64,000 nt of DNA from DASCQC01 sp036012865. GTDB lineage: Bacteria > Pseudomonadota > Gammaproteobacteria > Comchoanobacterales > Comchoanobacteraceae. Position 1 is the stretch's first letter. The number at the start of each line of letters is the position of its first letter. Below are positions 35,363 to 44,853 of this stretch, piece by piece. The notes under the pieces are model-generated. The model was not told the DNA's origin. It saw only the letters and a program-made list of their open reading frames with translations, and did no database searches. Location: NCBI GenBank assembly GCA_036012865.1, contig DASCQC010000004.1, forward strand, positions 1-64,000, in the 5' to 3' direction. The position numbers and the translations under genes are program-made.

Positions 35363-35452
35363 TATCAAGCTATTTTGACTCACCCAATTTAGTTTAAGTT
35401 GGGAGGGGGGATGGCAGCCCTGCAAAGATTCACAGGGCTACAAAAACAAAAT

Positions 35453-37009
35453 TTAATTAACTTGACGAAAAACTACTGGTTCGTTGTTCATTTCTTCCTG
35501 GGCCTTTCTTTCATTGCTATTAAGGTTTCTCTTGATATAAACACCTGGAAGAACCTTCAAATTATCGGTTTTAATCATGGATGGGGTAATTTCTTCTGAG
35601 ACCTTTCTTCTCAAGGAAATCTTTTGTTGAGCGCTTCTTCTGAGCGAGTCTATAACGATGAAACTGATAACGCCAATGCCAGCACAGCCAATTAAAGAAG
35701 GGGTGGCAATCACTGTAGACCACAGTACAGCGATGGCTGAAATACCGGCTGATTTCGTGGTTGTATTAGGTATGAGCTGATAAAATGAAGGAAGTTGGTA
35801 GTAGGCTTCATCATATTCTACCCCATTTTGCTGCGATGACTGAAAGGAATCAGGGACCAATGTGTGTTTAAAAAAGTTATTTAGCATGGCAGAGCAAGAC
35901 ATCATTGCGCTAACGGTAATATTGAAAAGGGTCATCGGGTTGATCGCGCTATTCAGTGTATTAATGAAGCCATTGATCAGGGCGTTAGCCACAGTTAATG
36001 AGAGAACTCCCATAGCATAAGGCGTTGCTAAGTAAGGTTTAACATCACTTTCGTAATCATTGGCAACAAAATCCGCTTTAGCTAAGTAGAATTGTGAATT
36101 AGCAAAAGTATAGAGTCCTCTTAATAGATGCAAGGTGTTGTTGACAATGAGTAAGCTTGTAGCGCCTAGAATACCAGAGAGTTGCTGAGTAGCTAAAATT
36201 AGGTCGCTGGTTAAGGCTGTACTCATGAGATAAGTTCCGTAGAGATTAATACTAATCATGACGAAGTAGAAGGTGCGTTGAGTTATAAATTTCCAAGCAG
36301 CGTTCAGTGTATATTGATCACGGTTTTCCTTGCTTAGAAATGTTTCTAAATCTAAGTTTTTGTTGTCTACAAGATAAAGCGTCGTTGCGGTAACAAAGTA
36401 GAGAGATCCAAAGAGTAGGCGTGTTTCAAGGCTAAGAGACCTAGGGTAAGACATCAACATGGTAAATGCTTCAAAGAAACCTGAAAGAAGGCTGATAAAA
36501 AGACCTTGCCAGGTATAAGAGAAGTCCTTATTACTAATCAGGTCCTCTAGAGTTTCGAAGTCCCAATACAAGAGTGTGTTTAACATTCCTGTGATTACGG
36601 CTCCGAGAAAAGCTAGTTTGGTTGCCAATTGACGGTAACTGGATAACTGACTTAGGAATGGTGCCAGGGATCTTATGGCCAGAGAAGCAAAACTATAGCC
36701 GACTACGGTGCTTGCAGCGAACATGATGATATACAGCCAAAAGTCTCTGTTGAGTGGGGGTATGGACAGGGGATCACCAAAAACGGCCTGTTGTTCTATC
36801 GCAGGACCCCCAGGAAATGACAACCCCAGATAGACCAGGGCCTGTGTTTGGGTTTGTAGTTGAGCTGGAAGGGAGCGAATTAGTTGAAGGCATCTTTTTA
36901 GGTGCGTAGAGACCCAGTCTTGTAAGGCCTGAAATTTTTGTAGATTTATTGCTGTTGTAGCTATGGGTGCGGCGTCCACATTCGTGTTTTGGTTGTCTGA
37001 TTCATTCAT
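35453..37009 (-). CDS. Hypothetical multi-pass membrane protein, tandem pair member 1
   Basis: 518 residues. Eight or so hydrophobic segments are visible, for example DFWLYIIMFAASTVVGYSFA, AFLGAVITGMLNTLLYW, FFEAFTMLMSY, SLYFVTATTLYLV, FVMISINLYGTYLMS and SVTVANALINGFINTL-type repeats. A soluble C-terminal tail contains SLRRKVSEEITPS. The next gene upstream on the same strand is a close but frameshifted copy. It is not a transporter family I can name; the intact copy with a conserved core suggests it is the working one. Confidence 0.7.
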   Translation of the reverse strand: MNESDNQNTNVDAAPIATTAINLQKFQALQDWVSTHLKRCLQLIRSLPAQLQTQTQALVYLGLSFPGGPAIEQQAVFGDPLSIPPLNRDFWLYIIMFAASTVVGYSFASLAIRSLAPFLSQLSSYRQLATKLAFLGAVITGMLNTLLYWDFETLEDLISNKDFSYTWQGLFISLLSGFFEAFTMLMSYPRSLSLETRLLFGSLYFVTATTLYLVDNKNLDLETFLSKENRDQYTLNAAWKFITQRTFYFVMISINLYGTYLMSTALTSDLILATQQLSGILGATSLLIVNNTLHLLRGLYTFANSQFYLAKADFVANDYESDVKPYLATPYAMGVLSLTVANALINGFINTLNSAINPMTLFNITVSAMMSCSAMLNNFFKHTLVPDSFQSSQQNGVEYDEAYYQLPSFYQLIPNTTTKSAGISAIAVLWSTVIATPSLIGCAGIGVISFIVIDSLRRSAQQKISLRRKVSEEITPSMIKTDNLKVLPGVYIKRNLNSNERKAQEEMNNEPVVFRQVN

Positions 37010-37184
37010 TTTAAATTCCGGTTTTTTTAAAGTTAGCTTTTAATTATGCAGTACGTTTCTTTTAGCTGTCAATGATAATTTTGAGAAATATATTCTGGTT
37101 GTGTCATCAGGAATTTTTTTATTGAGTTCTACTTTTATGTGTCAGTAATTCTGTGTTACCTTGGAAATGGTTGCACGGAATGGG

Positions 37185-38213
37185 TTAGCCATGCGATGAT
37201 CCCAATGAGGTTGCACTAGCTCTCACTTTCTTATTATTCAAAAGAATTTGTGCCTTTTTTTCATTGGTATCAAGGGTTTTCTTGGGGACAATTTCTTCTA
37301 GGGTCCTCCCTGCTGATAATTGAGTCACTTTCATTTCTGAAACTTTTCTTCTTAAATATATCGAGGGTTTGTAGCTCTTTCTCAATGTCTCTAGGCATAA
37401 TAAGCTGATCATACCTGTGCCGGTATACCCAATCAAGGAAGGTGTGAAAAGAACGCCATACCACAGGGTAGAAATGATTGAAATCGATATTGATTTTTCT
37501 TGTGATGTGGGTATGAGTTGATAAAAAGAAGGAAGTTGATAGTAAGCTATACCAACTCTTTTCTTGTTAAATTTAGTGTTCGTTATTTCTTCAGATACAA
37601 CCTTATGCTCAAAAAAGTTACTTAGCATGGCAGAGCAAGACCAAATTGCGCTAACGGTAATATCGAAAAGGGTCATAGGGCTGATGACTCTATTAAGTGT
37701 ATTAATGAAGCCATTGACAAGGGCGTTGGCCACAGTTAATGAGATAATCATCATAGCATAAGGTGTTGCCAAGTAAGGTTTAATATCACTTTCGTAATCA
37801 TTGGCTACAAAATCAGCTTTAGCTAAGTAGAATTGTGCATTAGCAAAAGTATAGAGCCCCCTTAATAATTGCAGGGTGTTGTTGACAATGAGCAAGCTTG
37901 TAGCGCCTAGAATGCCAGATAGTTGCTGAGCAGCTAACATTAGATCACTGGTTAAGGCTGTACTCATGAGAGATGTTCCGTAAAGATTAATACTAATCAT
38001 CACGAGGTAGAAGGTGCGTTGAGTTATAAATTTCCAAGCAGCTTTGAGTGATGCCTTAACATCAAGGGAATGTTTGAATAGATTTTTTAGAGTTGCGATC
38101 AAATCTAAATCTTTGTTGGCTCCAAAATAAAGGACACATGCGGTCACAAAGTAGAAAGATCCAAAAAGTATGCGTGTTGCAAAGCTAAGAGAACTAGGGT
38201 AAGACATCACCAT
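37185..38213 (-). CDS. Hypothetical membrane protein, tandem pair member 2, C-terminal piece
   Basis: 342 codons closely matching the second part of the 35453-37009 protein (FVTACVLYF, FITQRTFYLVMISINLYGTSLMS, LMLAAQQLSGILGATSLLIVN). The N-terminal part is in another frame at 38284-38649; translation of 38213-38295 in this frame gives NSSYTWQGLFITLISGFFEA, the exact counterpart of DFSYTWQGLFISLLSGFFEA. The two pieces are one gene broken at the T7 run (A7 on the coding strand) at 38296-38302. Probably a pseudogene unless slippage rescues it. Confidence 0.6.
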   Translation of the reverse strand: MVMSYPSSLSFATRILFGSFYFVTACVLYFGANKDLDLIATLKNLFKHSLDVKASLKAAWKFITQRTFYLVMISINLYGTSLMSTALTSDLMLAAQQLSGILGATSLLIVNNTLQLLRGLYTFANAQFYLAKADFVANDYESDIKPYLATPYAMMIISLTVANALVNGFINTLNRVISPMTLFDITVSAIWSCSAMLSNFFEHKVVSEEITNTKFNKKRVGIAYYQLPSFYQLIPTSQEKSISISIISTLWYGVLFTPSLIGYTGTGMISLLCLETLRKSYKPSIYLRRKVSEMKVTQLSAGRTLEEIVPKKTLDTNEKKAQILLNNKKVRASATSLGSSHG

Positions 38214-38283
38214 GGTAAACGCTTCAAAGAAACCAGAGATCAGAGTGATAAAAAGTCCCTGCCAGGTATAGGATGAGTTCTTT

Positions 38284-38649
38284 CTAAAAAGCAGGTTTTT
38301 TTAGAGTTTCGATGTCCCAATATAAGAGAGTGTTTAACGCTCCTGTGATGCCGACACCTATGACGGTTAGTAGAGCTGCTAGTTGTCGGAAATTATTCAA
38401 CTGACTTAAGAAAGGAGTGAGTGCTCTCATGGCAAGAGATGCATAACTATAGCCTACCACAGTGCTTGCAGCAAACATGATAATATACAGCCAAAAGTCG
38501 AAGGTTGCTTCTATCATATATTTAACATATTGTTGTTGGGCTGTAAAGAGTTGTTTGTTAAGATTTTCTAGTGTGACGGCAGTCTTTTTTTGAGTATTGA
38601 TAACTTCGCCGTTAGGTTTTGCAATAAGTATTGAAGATCTTTTTGTCAT
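38284..38649 (-). CDS. Hypothetical membrane protein, tandem pair member 2, N-terminal piece
   Basis: 121 codons matching residues about 70-190 of the 35453-37009 protein: FDFWLYIIMFAASTVVGYSYASLAMRALTPFLSQL and ALNTLLYWDIETLKK. It then reads PAF and a stop, directly after the A7 run of the coding strand. Dropping one A would continue it as KNLLFRKNSSYTW into the downstream piece. The N-terminus differs from its paralogue and is shorter. Confidence 0.6.
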   Translation of the reverse strand: MTKRSSILIAKPNGEVINTQKKTAVTLENLNKQLFTAQQQYVKYMIEATFDFWLYIIMFAASTVVGYSYASLAMRALTPFLSQLNNFRQLAALLTVIGVGITGALNTLLYWDIETLKKPAF

Positions 38650-38750
38650 TCGATGCTCTATTTAGAAGTTAATTTATAATTATAATTTAGATGGATAAAC
38701 TTTTTTAGTCAAGGTTTTTTTTTGAAATATTTTTCGGAGAGGTGAGATTA

Positions 38751-39030
38751 TCAGTATTTAAGAATAATAACGCCGAGAATAATTATTATGATTGATAGGT
38801 ATGCTTGGGGGTTGAGTTTTTCACAAAAGTAAAGATGACTGATGACACATGTTAATACAATGGATGTGCCACACCATACGCAGTAGACAATGGAGGTTTC
38901 TATTCCTTGGAGTGCGAGAGTGATGAGTGTTAGGCCTATTGCGTACAACACATACATGGGTTTGCCACTTTCAATATTCAAGTTGCCTCAGAAATATGGT
39001 TTCTTAATAAACACTTTAGTTGAAATAAAA
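38751..39030 (-). pseudogene. Decayed small multidrug resistance (SMR/EmrE-type) transporter
   Basis: The open part (38751-38981, TTG start) encodes the last three TM helices of an SMR protein: YVLYAIGLTLITLALQGIET, IVYCVWCGTSIVLTCVISHLYF with the family Trp, and AYLSIIIIILGVIILKY. Intact members are about 110 residues with a first helix holding the essential Glu. Just upstream, another frame shows HISEAT, a stop, then ILKVANP, the remains of the conserved ISEV.GT..LK segment. So the gene has a stop and a frameshift in helix 1 and is very probably inactive. It follows the MFS gene on the same strand. Confidence 0.65.
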
Positions 39031-39037
39031 AAAATAG

Positions 39038-40300
39038 TTAAGATGATTCAGTACTTGGTTGAATTAACTTCAACCGAAAAAAAGCATGCATAAATAGTCT
39101 CTTGATTTGTTTTTTTTGATTGAAAAAAGCAATAAAGAATGGTATTGCTGCGACAGGAAGTAGAGGAATAAGGGCGTGTTGATAATCAAAAAGAGATGGG
39201 GTTAATGAGAAGCCATCAATCCAATAACTTAATAGAGGTGAGAATAACGCTACAGAAATGTGATAGAAGGCACCAATAGCTCCTAAAAGAACTGCACGAT
39301 ATTGAGATCGTACTAACTTTGAAGCCATAGGGTAAACCATGCCTTGACCTCCGGAAAAAATTCCAAAAAGTGCTACCCAAATAGTGTTATATTGAACAGC
39401 CCCCTGGTTGTATATGAGTGCTAATAATGAGATGAAAAAACCCAAAGAGAAAAATAAAAGCAGTTTGTAAAAATCATAATTTTTATCTATTAGGTAGCCT
39501 GCAACAGGGCCACAAAAAGCGTAGCCCATCCACATTAAGGATAGGATATAAGCAGCGGTTACTTCATTAATGTTTTTGCTCATAAGTAGCAGGTGTCCAT
39601 GGTTTTCGCTCAAATACTCAACCAAAAACATTATGCAGGTGGAAGCAATCAAAATATCCCGAATCAGGGTTGTATTATTGTGATTAGAGGTATTGCCATT
39701 ACTTTTTTCTGATTTTCGAGATGCTTTGAAGTTTGGGAAATGCAGAGCGCATAAAAAAATCACAGCATTCATTATGGCAAAAATAAGGAAGATGTTGTGC
39801 CAAGCTATCTGGCAGTATGCAAAAAATTGTGCCAGTGGCCCTGCAATAAACGACGCGGATATACAGGTGATAAAGTTTGTTAATCCAATGAAAATTCCGT
39901 GGTTTTTACGGGGAAAGAGGATAAGGACACTGAGGATAGACGATAAATACCCAAAAGCAGCCCCTGATGCAGAAAATACACGAAAAATTAGCATGCTTTG
40001 AAAGTCAGTAGCCATCATTAAGGCTACATTGCCTACAATACCAATAGCCGTGGTGATCAATAATATGCTGCGAAAACTAAATCGGCCAAAAAAGATTCCA
40101 ACCGGAATTTGTAAGAGCCCTGTTGTTAAAGCATATGCTGTGCTACTCAATAAAGCAAATTGAGCGGAATGAATGTGTAAGTCATTCATAATAGCAGTTT
40201 GAAAGACTCCGAGGGATACTCGAGACATCATTTCATAGGCAGAGAAAAGACATACGCATAACCAGCAGAGTATGTTGAGTGGTTTAAGTGACGGTTCCAT
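39038..40300 (-). CDS. Major facilitator superfamily transporter
   Basis: 420 residues with about 12 hydrophobic segments and a charged loop in the middle (NFKASRKSEKSNGNTSNHNN), the 6+6 layout of MFS. The start SAYEMMSRVSLGVFQTAIM and the loop after TM2 (GIFFGRFSFRSILL, the motif A position) fit MFS symporters such as those related to the RhmT/ProP-like branches, but the substrate is not readable. Inner membrane. No gene next to it suggests a substrate; the decayed SMR gene follows. Confidence 0.8.
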   Translation of the reverse strand: MEPSLKPLNILCWLCVCLFSAYEMMSRVSLGVFQTAIMNDLHIHSAQFALLSSTAYALTTGLLQIPVGIFFGRFSFRSILLITTAIGIVGNVALMMATDFQSMLIFRVFSASGAAFGYLSSILSVLILFPRKNHGIFIGLTNFITCISASFIAGPLAQFFAYCQIAWHNIFLIFAIMNAVIFLCALHFPNFKASRKSEKSNGNTSNHNNTTLIRDILIASTCIMFLVEYLSENHGHLLLMSKNINEVTAAYILSLMWMGYAFCGPVAGYLIDKNYDFYKLLLFFSLGFFISLLALIYNQGAVQYNTIWVALFGIFSGGQGMVYPMASKLVRSQYRAVLLGAIGAFYHISVALFSPLLSYWIDGFSLTPSLFDYQHALIPLLPVAAIPFFIAFFNQKKQIKRLFMHAFFRLKLIQPSTESS

Positions 40301-40515
40301 AAACGTCTATATCTATTAATATAATCAGAGGATAGCTTATTTTGAGGAAAATCGCAATTAATTGCAACAGTAAGGCTCCAAGTTTGCTTGCATTAAAACC
40401 AAGCGTGGTGATAATCTTTACAGGTCATATAGAGAGGTCTTTATTGTGTGGGAGACGAAGGGCTACGATACTAAGTAAGCCAAAAGTAGGCCAGTAGTTT
40501 TAAGTGGTGTTTTGA

Positions 40516-41871
40516 TTAAGCTGGTTCCATGTGTTTTTCAGTGAGCATGGCCTCTAATGAGTGGATATTAAACTCACCATCGATAAAGTCTGGGTTTTGT
40601 AAAATCTCTAAATGGGTGGGTATGTTGGTTTGAGGACCTTCAATGATGGTTTCTTGTAAAGCGATAATGGCCTTTTGAATGGCTTCTTGGCGTGTTTTGC
40701 CGTGCGCTATGATTTTAGCTATCATAGGGTCGAAGTAATGGGGTATGGTGTACTGAGGATACAGGTGGGAGTCGACGCGAATTCCAGGCCCTCCAGGAAA
40801 AACTAGCTGAGTTATTTTCCCAGGGGAGGGTAAAAATGTTGTCGGGTTTTCGGCATTAATTCTACACTCAATGGCATGCCCTGATATGCCAATGGATTTT
40901 TGTTGAATGGATAAAGGTTGGTTAGCTGCAATGCATATTTGTTCTTTAACTAGATCAAATTGGGAGACCATTTCAGTAATGGGGTGCTCTACTTGAATTC
41001 GAGTGTTCATTTCAATGAAAAAGAACTGCCCGTTTTCATATAAGAATTCAAAAGTTCCTGCATTAGTGTAGCCCATTTTGATGACGGCATTTAAGCAAAT
41101 CTTACCAATATACTGGCGTTCTTTTTCACTAATATCGACACCTGGGCTTTCTTCTATAATTTTTTGGTTACGACGTTGCATTGAGCAATCCCTTTCTGGA
41201 AAATATACTGCATTGCCATGGTGGTCTGCGATAACTTGGATCTCAATATGCCTTGGAGTTTCAAGGTACTTTTCCATGTAGACATCACTGCTGCCAAAGG
41301 TCGCCTTAGCTTGGCTTTTAGTTAGCTTAATGGTTGGATGAAGTTCTTCGGGGACATGGACAACATTCATGCCTCGACCACCACCACCTGCAGATGCTTT
41401 AATGAGGACGGGGTAACCAATTTTTTGGGCGAAACTCGCATTGGATTTTTGATGTGAGCTTAATAAACCCGTTCCGGAAATACAAGGAACGTTAAGTTCT
41501 CTCATGGTTTTAATGGCACTTATTTTATCGCCCATTTGGCTGATAAGAGAATCTTTGGGGCCAATAAAAACAAAGCCGCTGTTGGAGACTTGTTTGGCAA
41601 AGTCACTATTTTCAGCTAAAAATCCATACCCGGGGTGAATGGCATCAACCCCTGAAATTTCGGCAGCTGAAATAATGGCGGGTATATTGAGGTAACTTTC
41701 TTGAGGGCTATTGGGGCCAATGCAGATGGCCTCATCTGCTAATTTAACATGCATTAAATCTTTGTCTGTTGGGGAGTAGATCGCAACGGTTTTTATATGG
41801 AGGGCTTTGCAGGCACGTTGAATGCGTAATGCAATTTCTCCTCGGTTAGCAATTAATATCTTTTTGAACAT
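40516..41871 (-). CDS. accC: Acetyl-CoA carboxylase, biotin carboxylase subunit
   Basis: 451 residues. Marks: MFKKILIANRGEIALRI, HPGYGFLAENSDFA, ATP-grasp glycine loop SAGGGGRGM, RDCSMQRRNQKIIEE, and FIEMNTRIQVEHPITE. It carboxylates the biotin on AccB with ATP and bicarbonate, the first step of fatty-acid synthesis. The start codon shares its base with the end of accB (41871), the usual accB-accC operon. Confidence 0.96.
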   Translation of the reverse strand: MFKKILIANRGEIALRIQRACKALHIKTVAIYSPTDKDLMHVKLADEAICIGPNSPQESYLNIPAIISAAEISGVDAIHPGYGFLAENSDFAKQVSNSGFVFIGPKDSLISQMGDKISAIKTMRELNVPCISGTGLLSSHQKSNASFAQKIGYPVLIKASAGGGGRGMNVVHVPEELHPTIKLTKSQAKATFGSSDVYMEKYLETPRHIEIQVIADHHGNAVYFPERDCSMQRRNQKIIEESPGVDISEKERQYIGKICLNAVIKMGYTNAGTFEFLYENGQFFFIEMNTRIQVEHPITEMVSQFDLVKEQICIAANQPLSIQQKSIGISGHAIECRINAENPTTFLPSPGKITQLVFPGGPGIRVDSHLYPQYTIPHYFDPMIAKIIAHGKTRQEAIQKAIIALQETIIEGPQTNIPTHLEILQNPDFIDGEFNIHSLEAMLTEKHMEPA

Positions 41872-42296
41872 TAAGCGTCTTCAATTTCAAATAAAGGTTG
41901 GTCAAATTCAATGGGTTGTCCGTTTTCAATGAAGATGCGTTTAAGGATTCCTGATTTATCTGACTTGATTTTATTGAACATTTTCATCGCTTCGATAAGG
42001 CATAGGGTTTCGCCAGCTTTGATTGCTTTAGACTGATGAATGAAGGGTTCTGATCCAGGTTCAGGAGCTAGGTAAGCCGTGCCCACCATAGGAGACTTAA
42101 TGATGTGTCCTTGTGTTTCATGCGGGGTTGGTTTTGGGCTTTCTACGTGTACTGTGGTTTTTTTTTGAGGAGGTGTTGAAATAGGTTCTGAGCCTTGTTT
42201 GACACGAATGCTTGTTTCACCCTCTTTGATCTCAATTTCTTCAATTGAGCTACTCTCAACCATTTGGATAAGTTTTTTAATGTGCTTAAAGTCCAT
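41871..42296 (-). CDS. accB: Acetyl-CoA carboxylase, biotin carboxyl carrier protein
   Basis: 141 residues. The N-terminal half (MDFKHIKKLIQMVESSSIEE, then EGETSIRVKQ) and a Pro/Thr-rich linker lead to the biotinyl domain (about 65-141) with GTAYLAPEPGSEPFI and the biotin lysine in LIEAMKMFNKIKS. AccB shuttles the carboxyl group from AccC to the AccAD carboxyltransferase. First gene of accB-accC. Confidence 0.96.
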   Translation of the reverse strand: MDFKHIKKLIQMVESSSIEEIEIKEGETSIRVKQGSEPISTPPQKKTTVHVESPKPTPHETQGHIIKSPMVGTAYLAPEPGSEPFIHQSKAIKAGETLCLIEAMKMFNKIKSDKSGILKRIFIENGQPIEFDQPLFEIEDA

Positions 42297-42346
42297 TGCA
42301 ATTACCTAGTAGAACTTCCTTGTTATGCCAAAAAAAATCTTTAACG

Positions 42347-43825
42347 TCAAGTTTTATTCGTTGTTGAAAGAGTTGCTAAGTTCTCAAGTTGTTGAGCTTC
42401 GTGTTCAGAAAGGATTCCTGTGAATGATCTGATGAGGGTCCCGTTATCGGATAGAATGAGGATGGCTGGAGGGCCTAATAAATTGTTTTTTATAAAAAAT
42501 GGTTGCCATGCTTGTAACGTTTTGCTGACGTCAATCTCAACCCATTGAAAATGATTGTTGTGTCGAAGTTTCTGAAAATATTCCTTATGTTTAAGCTGTT
42601 GGCAAAGAGAGCACCATTTTGCAGTAAAAAATAGAGCCCTGGTTTGATGCTTTGGGGTCGGGCCTGCTCTTTGGTATTCAAGGGGTGTGGTAATGAGGGT
42701 TTGTTGTGTTGGTGTGGGGTGATAAGTTGCTAGACTGACCATGGCTGTTAAACCCATCAAAGTGTAGATCAAGGGTTTGGAGTATTGGGTATGGTAACCC
42801 ACAAGGGCAGTTACAAGACCGCCGACAAGCAGGATTGAAACGGTGAAGTTAATGAGTTGACTTTTGATTAAAAGATCAAGCCCTATGAAGAGCAAAGAGA
42901 AGCTTAATAATATTTGTAAAGGGAGACTCCATCTTGACGTGTTGTTAGAAAGTTGAATGCCAGTGAACCCTATCACCGTCATGGGTGTTAAGAGGCCTAG
43001 GGCAAATAACATCATGAGTGGGATTGCTTGATAGCTAGACACGGAAGTAGTTAGGATTAGGCTGGTCGCTAAACTTGGTGTGGCGCAGGGGGAGAGAACG
43101 AGAGTGGCTAAGAGGCCCCCTAACAAGGGAGATTGGATTCGATTAAGAACAGGAGCTGTTACAGAGCTCCAGCGTTGTTGCCATGCCTGATTGTTGGGGT
43201 AAGCAAGCATGCCTAATAACATTATGAATAATGAGGCTGCGGCAAGCACGTAAGGGGTTTGTAATTGATGGGTCAGGTGTTGACTTGCCTGATTAAAGAC
43301 GAAGGCTATCATGCCATAAGCAGTAAGAGTTCCGACGATGAAGCTAAAAATAGCGGTGTGCTTCGATGTTTTTTTTCTCGATAAGTAGTAGAGTAATAAA
43401 GGGACCATGGGAAGAATACAGGGGCTAAAGGCAGTTATCAGGCCGAGACCAAATAACTTAGCGCCTAGAACCTTCCATGAAGGCGTACTTTTCCACGATA
43501 GAGTTGTGGTGGAGGGGGCATAACAGGTTTGCTGGGTAGAGCAACCTTGATAATGAATGTTGACGTTAGAAGGCAGGTGGTCGGTGACAAGATCAAGTTG
43601 AACAAGGTGAGAAGATAACGCATATTTACGGAGTATGTTTCCTGGGTTAATCCCGGTAATTTCTACTCCTTCAGGGTGAATTTCATAACCTTTTTTAGCT
43701 GTTAAGGTGATGGTTAATTCTTGATGGTGCCGGGTTGACTCAAGGGTAATAAAATCTTTGCTTTCTATGGCAAGGCTTAAAGAGGGAAGGCAAGCAATGA
43801 ATAAGCTAAGGGCGAAGGATTTCAT
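42347..43825 (-). CDS. dsbD: Thiol:disulfide interchange protein DsbD
   Basis: 492 residues in three parts: a signal peptide and a short periplasmic N-domain with the Cys pair YQGCSTQQTCYAP; a central block of eight TM segments with FSPCILPMVPLL and LSPCATPSLA, the two membrane cysteines; and a C-terminal thioredoxin domain with FFTAKWCSLCQQLK. DsbD passes electrons from cytoplasmic thioredoxin to periplasmic partners. At 492 residues it is shorter than E. coli DsbD (565), mostly through a smaller N-domain. It overlaps dapD by 20 bases. Confidence 0.92.
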   Translation of the reverse strand: MKSFALSLFIACLPSLSLAIESKDFITLESTRHHQELTITLTAKKGYEIHPEGVEITGINPGNILRKYALSSHLVQLDLVTDHLPSNVNIHYQGCSTQQTCYAPSTTTLSWKSTPSWKVLGAKLFGLGLITAFSPCILPMVPLLLYYLSRKKTSKHTAIFSFIVGTLTAYGMIAFVFNQASQHLTHQLQTPYVLAAASLFIMLLGMLAYPNNQAWQQRWSSVTAPVLNRIQSPLLGGLLATLVLSPCATPSLATSLILTTSVSSYQAIPLMMLFALGLLTPMTVIGFTGIQLSNNTSRWSLPLQILLSFSLLFIGLDLLIKSQLINFTVSILLVGGLVTALVGYHTQYSKPLIYTLMGLTAMVSLATYHPTPTQQTLITTPLEYQRAGPTPKHQTRALFFTAKWCSLCQQLKHKEYFQKLRHNNHFQWVEIDVSKTLQAWQPFFIKNNLLGPPAILILSDNGTLIRSFTGILSEHEAQQLENLATLSTTNKT

Positions 43826-44618
43826 TAAGGCTCAGTTTTTGGCGTGTTTGTTTGTCGACACGTTTGACAATGATTGCTGCGTACAGATGGGCTTTAGACT
43901 GATGGTCGGGGAGGCTTCCTGGGACGACAACGGACCCTTGCGGTACCCGACCATAATAAATTTTATCCTTCTCTCTATCATAGATTTTAGTGCTTTGGCT
44001 TAGGGTGACGCCTGTTGCTAAAACTGACCCTTCTTCGATGATAACCCCTTCAACTACTTCACAACGTGCACCAATAAAACAATCATCTTCAATAATCGTG
44101 GGGGCGGCTTGAATGGGTTCAAGAACACCCCCAATGCCTGCACCCCCTGATATATGAACATTCTTACCAATTTGGGCGCATGAGCCTACGGTTGCCCACG
44201 TGTCAATCATGCACCCACTATCTATATAGGCGCCAATGTTAACAAAAGAAGGCATGAGAACTGTTTTGGGTCCGATATAAGCGCCTTTTCTTACGTAAGA
44301 GCCTGGCACGGCTCGAAGTTGTTCTTGGCTAAAGTTCTTCGCATCATAGCTTAAAAACTTAGCGGGGATTTTATCAAAATAATGGGTTTGGGTGTCGATT
44401 AGCAGTTGGTTCTTTTGGCTTTTAAAATACAAAAGTATTGCTTTTTTAATCCAGTCATGGGTTACCCAGGTGTCATTGACTTTTTCACACACACGCAGTT
44501 TACCTGAATTCAGGCTTTGCAAGGTTGACTCGACAGCTGATAGTGTTTCTGTTGAGAGGTCGCTCTTTTGGTCGTAGGTTTGTTCGATTAATGATTGTAA
44601 ATGAGTATATGAATGCAT
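43806..44618 (-). CDS. dapD: 2,3,4,5-tetrahydropyridine-2,6-dicarboxylate N-succinyltransferase
   Basis: 270 residues, close to the usual 274. The left-handed beta-helix of hexapeptide repeats is clear (VRKGAYIGPKTVLMPSFVNIG, then IGKNVHISGGAGIGGVLEP and IEDDCFIGARCEVVEGVII). Family marks also include RAVPGSYVRKGAYIG and MIDTWATVGSCAQIG. It succinylates tetrahydrodipicolinate in the lysine/diaminopimelate path and so feeds peptidoglycan synthesis. Confidence 0.95.
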   Translation of the reverse strand: MHSYTHLQSLIEQTYDQKSDLSTETLSAVESTLQSLNSGKLRVCEKVNDTWVTHDWIKKAILLYFKSQKNQLLIDTQTHYFDKIPAKFLSYDAKNFSQEQLRAVPGSYVRKGAYIGPKTVLMPSFVNIGAYIDSGCMIDTWATVGSCAQIGKNVHISGGAGIGGVLEPIQAAPTIIEDDCFIGARCEVVEGVIIEEGSVLATGVTLSQSTKIYDREKDKIYYGRVPQGSVVVPGSLPDHQSKAHLYAAIIVKRVDKQTRQKLSLNEILRP

Positions 44619-44736
44619 GTTCAGCCTTAAGGATTTCAGTATATTGTACCTTGAGTCTTATTTAAGTTCAATCTGTGTTTTTGAATCAGAGTGTTGTTAT
44701 GAATATATCTTTGTTTATGAATAATCCACTTATTTC

Positions 44737-44765
44737 TTGAGACCTGTTTTTGATTAGTGTACTCT
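44737..44765 (+). promoter_or_regulatory. Candidate promoter of the tRNA-Pro/tRNA-Arg pair
   Basis: TTGAGA, a 17-base spacer and TACTCT stand 12 bases before tRNA-Pro. The -10 match is weak (three of six), so this is tentative. Confidence 0.3.
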
Positions 44766-44777
44766 TCATCATTACGA

Positions 44778-44851
44778 CGGGGTGTAGCGCAGCCTGGTAG
44801 CGCGCCTGCTTTGGGTGCAGGATGTCGGGGGTTCAAATCCCTCCACCCCGA
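44778..44851 (+). tRNA. tRNA-Pro (anticodon TGG)
   Basis: Acceptor CGGGGTG / CACCCCG with the C1 typical of tRNA-Pro, D-arm TAGCGCAGCCTGGTAGCGC, anticodon stem CCTGC / GCAGG with loop TTTGGGT, T-arm GGGGGTTCAAATCCCTC. Discriminator A, no encoded CCA. Confidence 0.95.
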
Positions 44852-44853
44852 AT

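Noticed and set aside
35416..35439. AGCCCTG / CAGGGCT hairpin between convergent genes
   Set aside because: A seven-base stem is present but neither strand has a following T run, so I do not call it a terminator.
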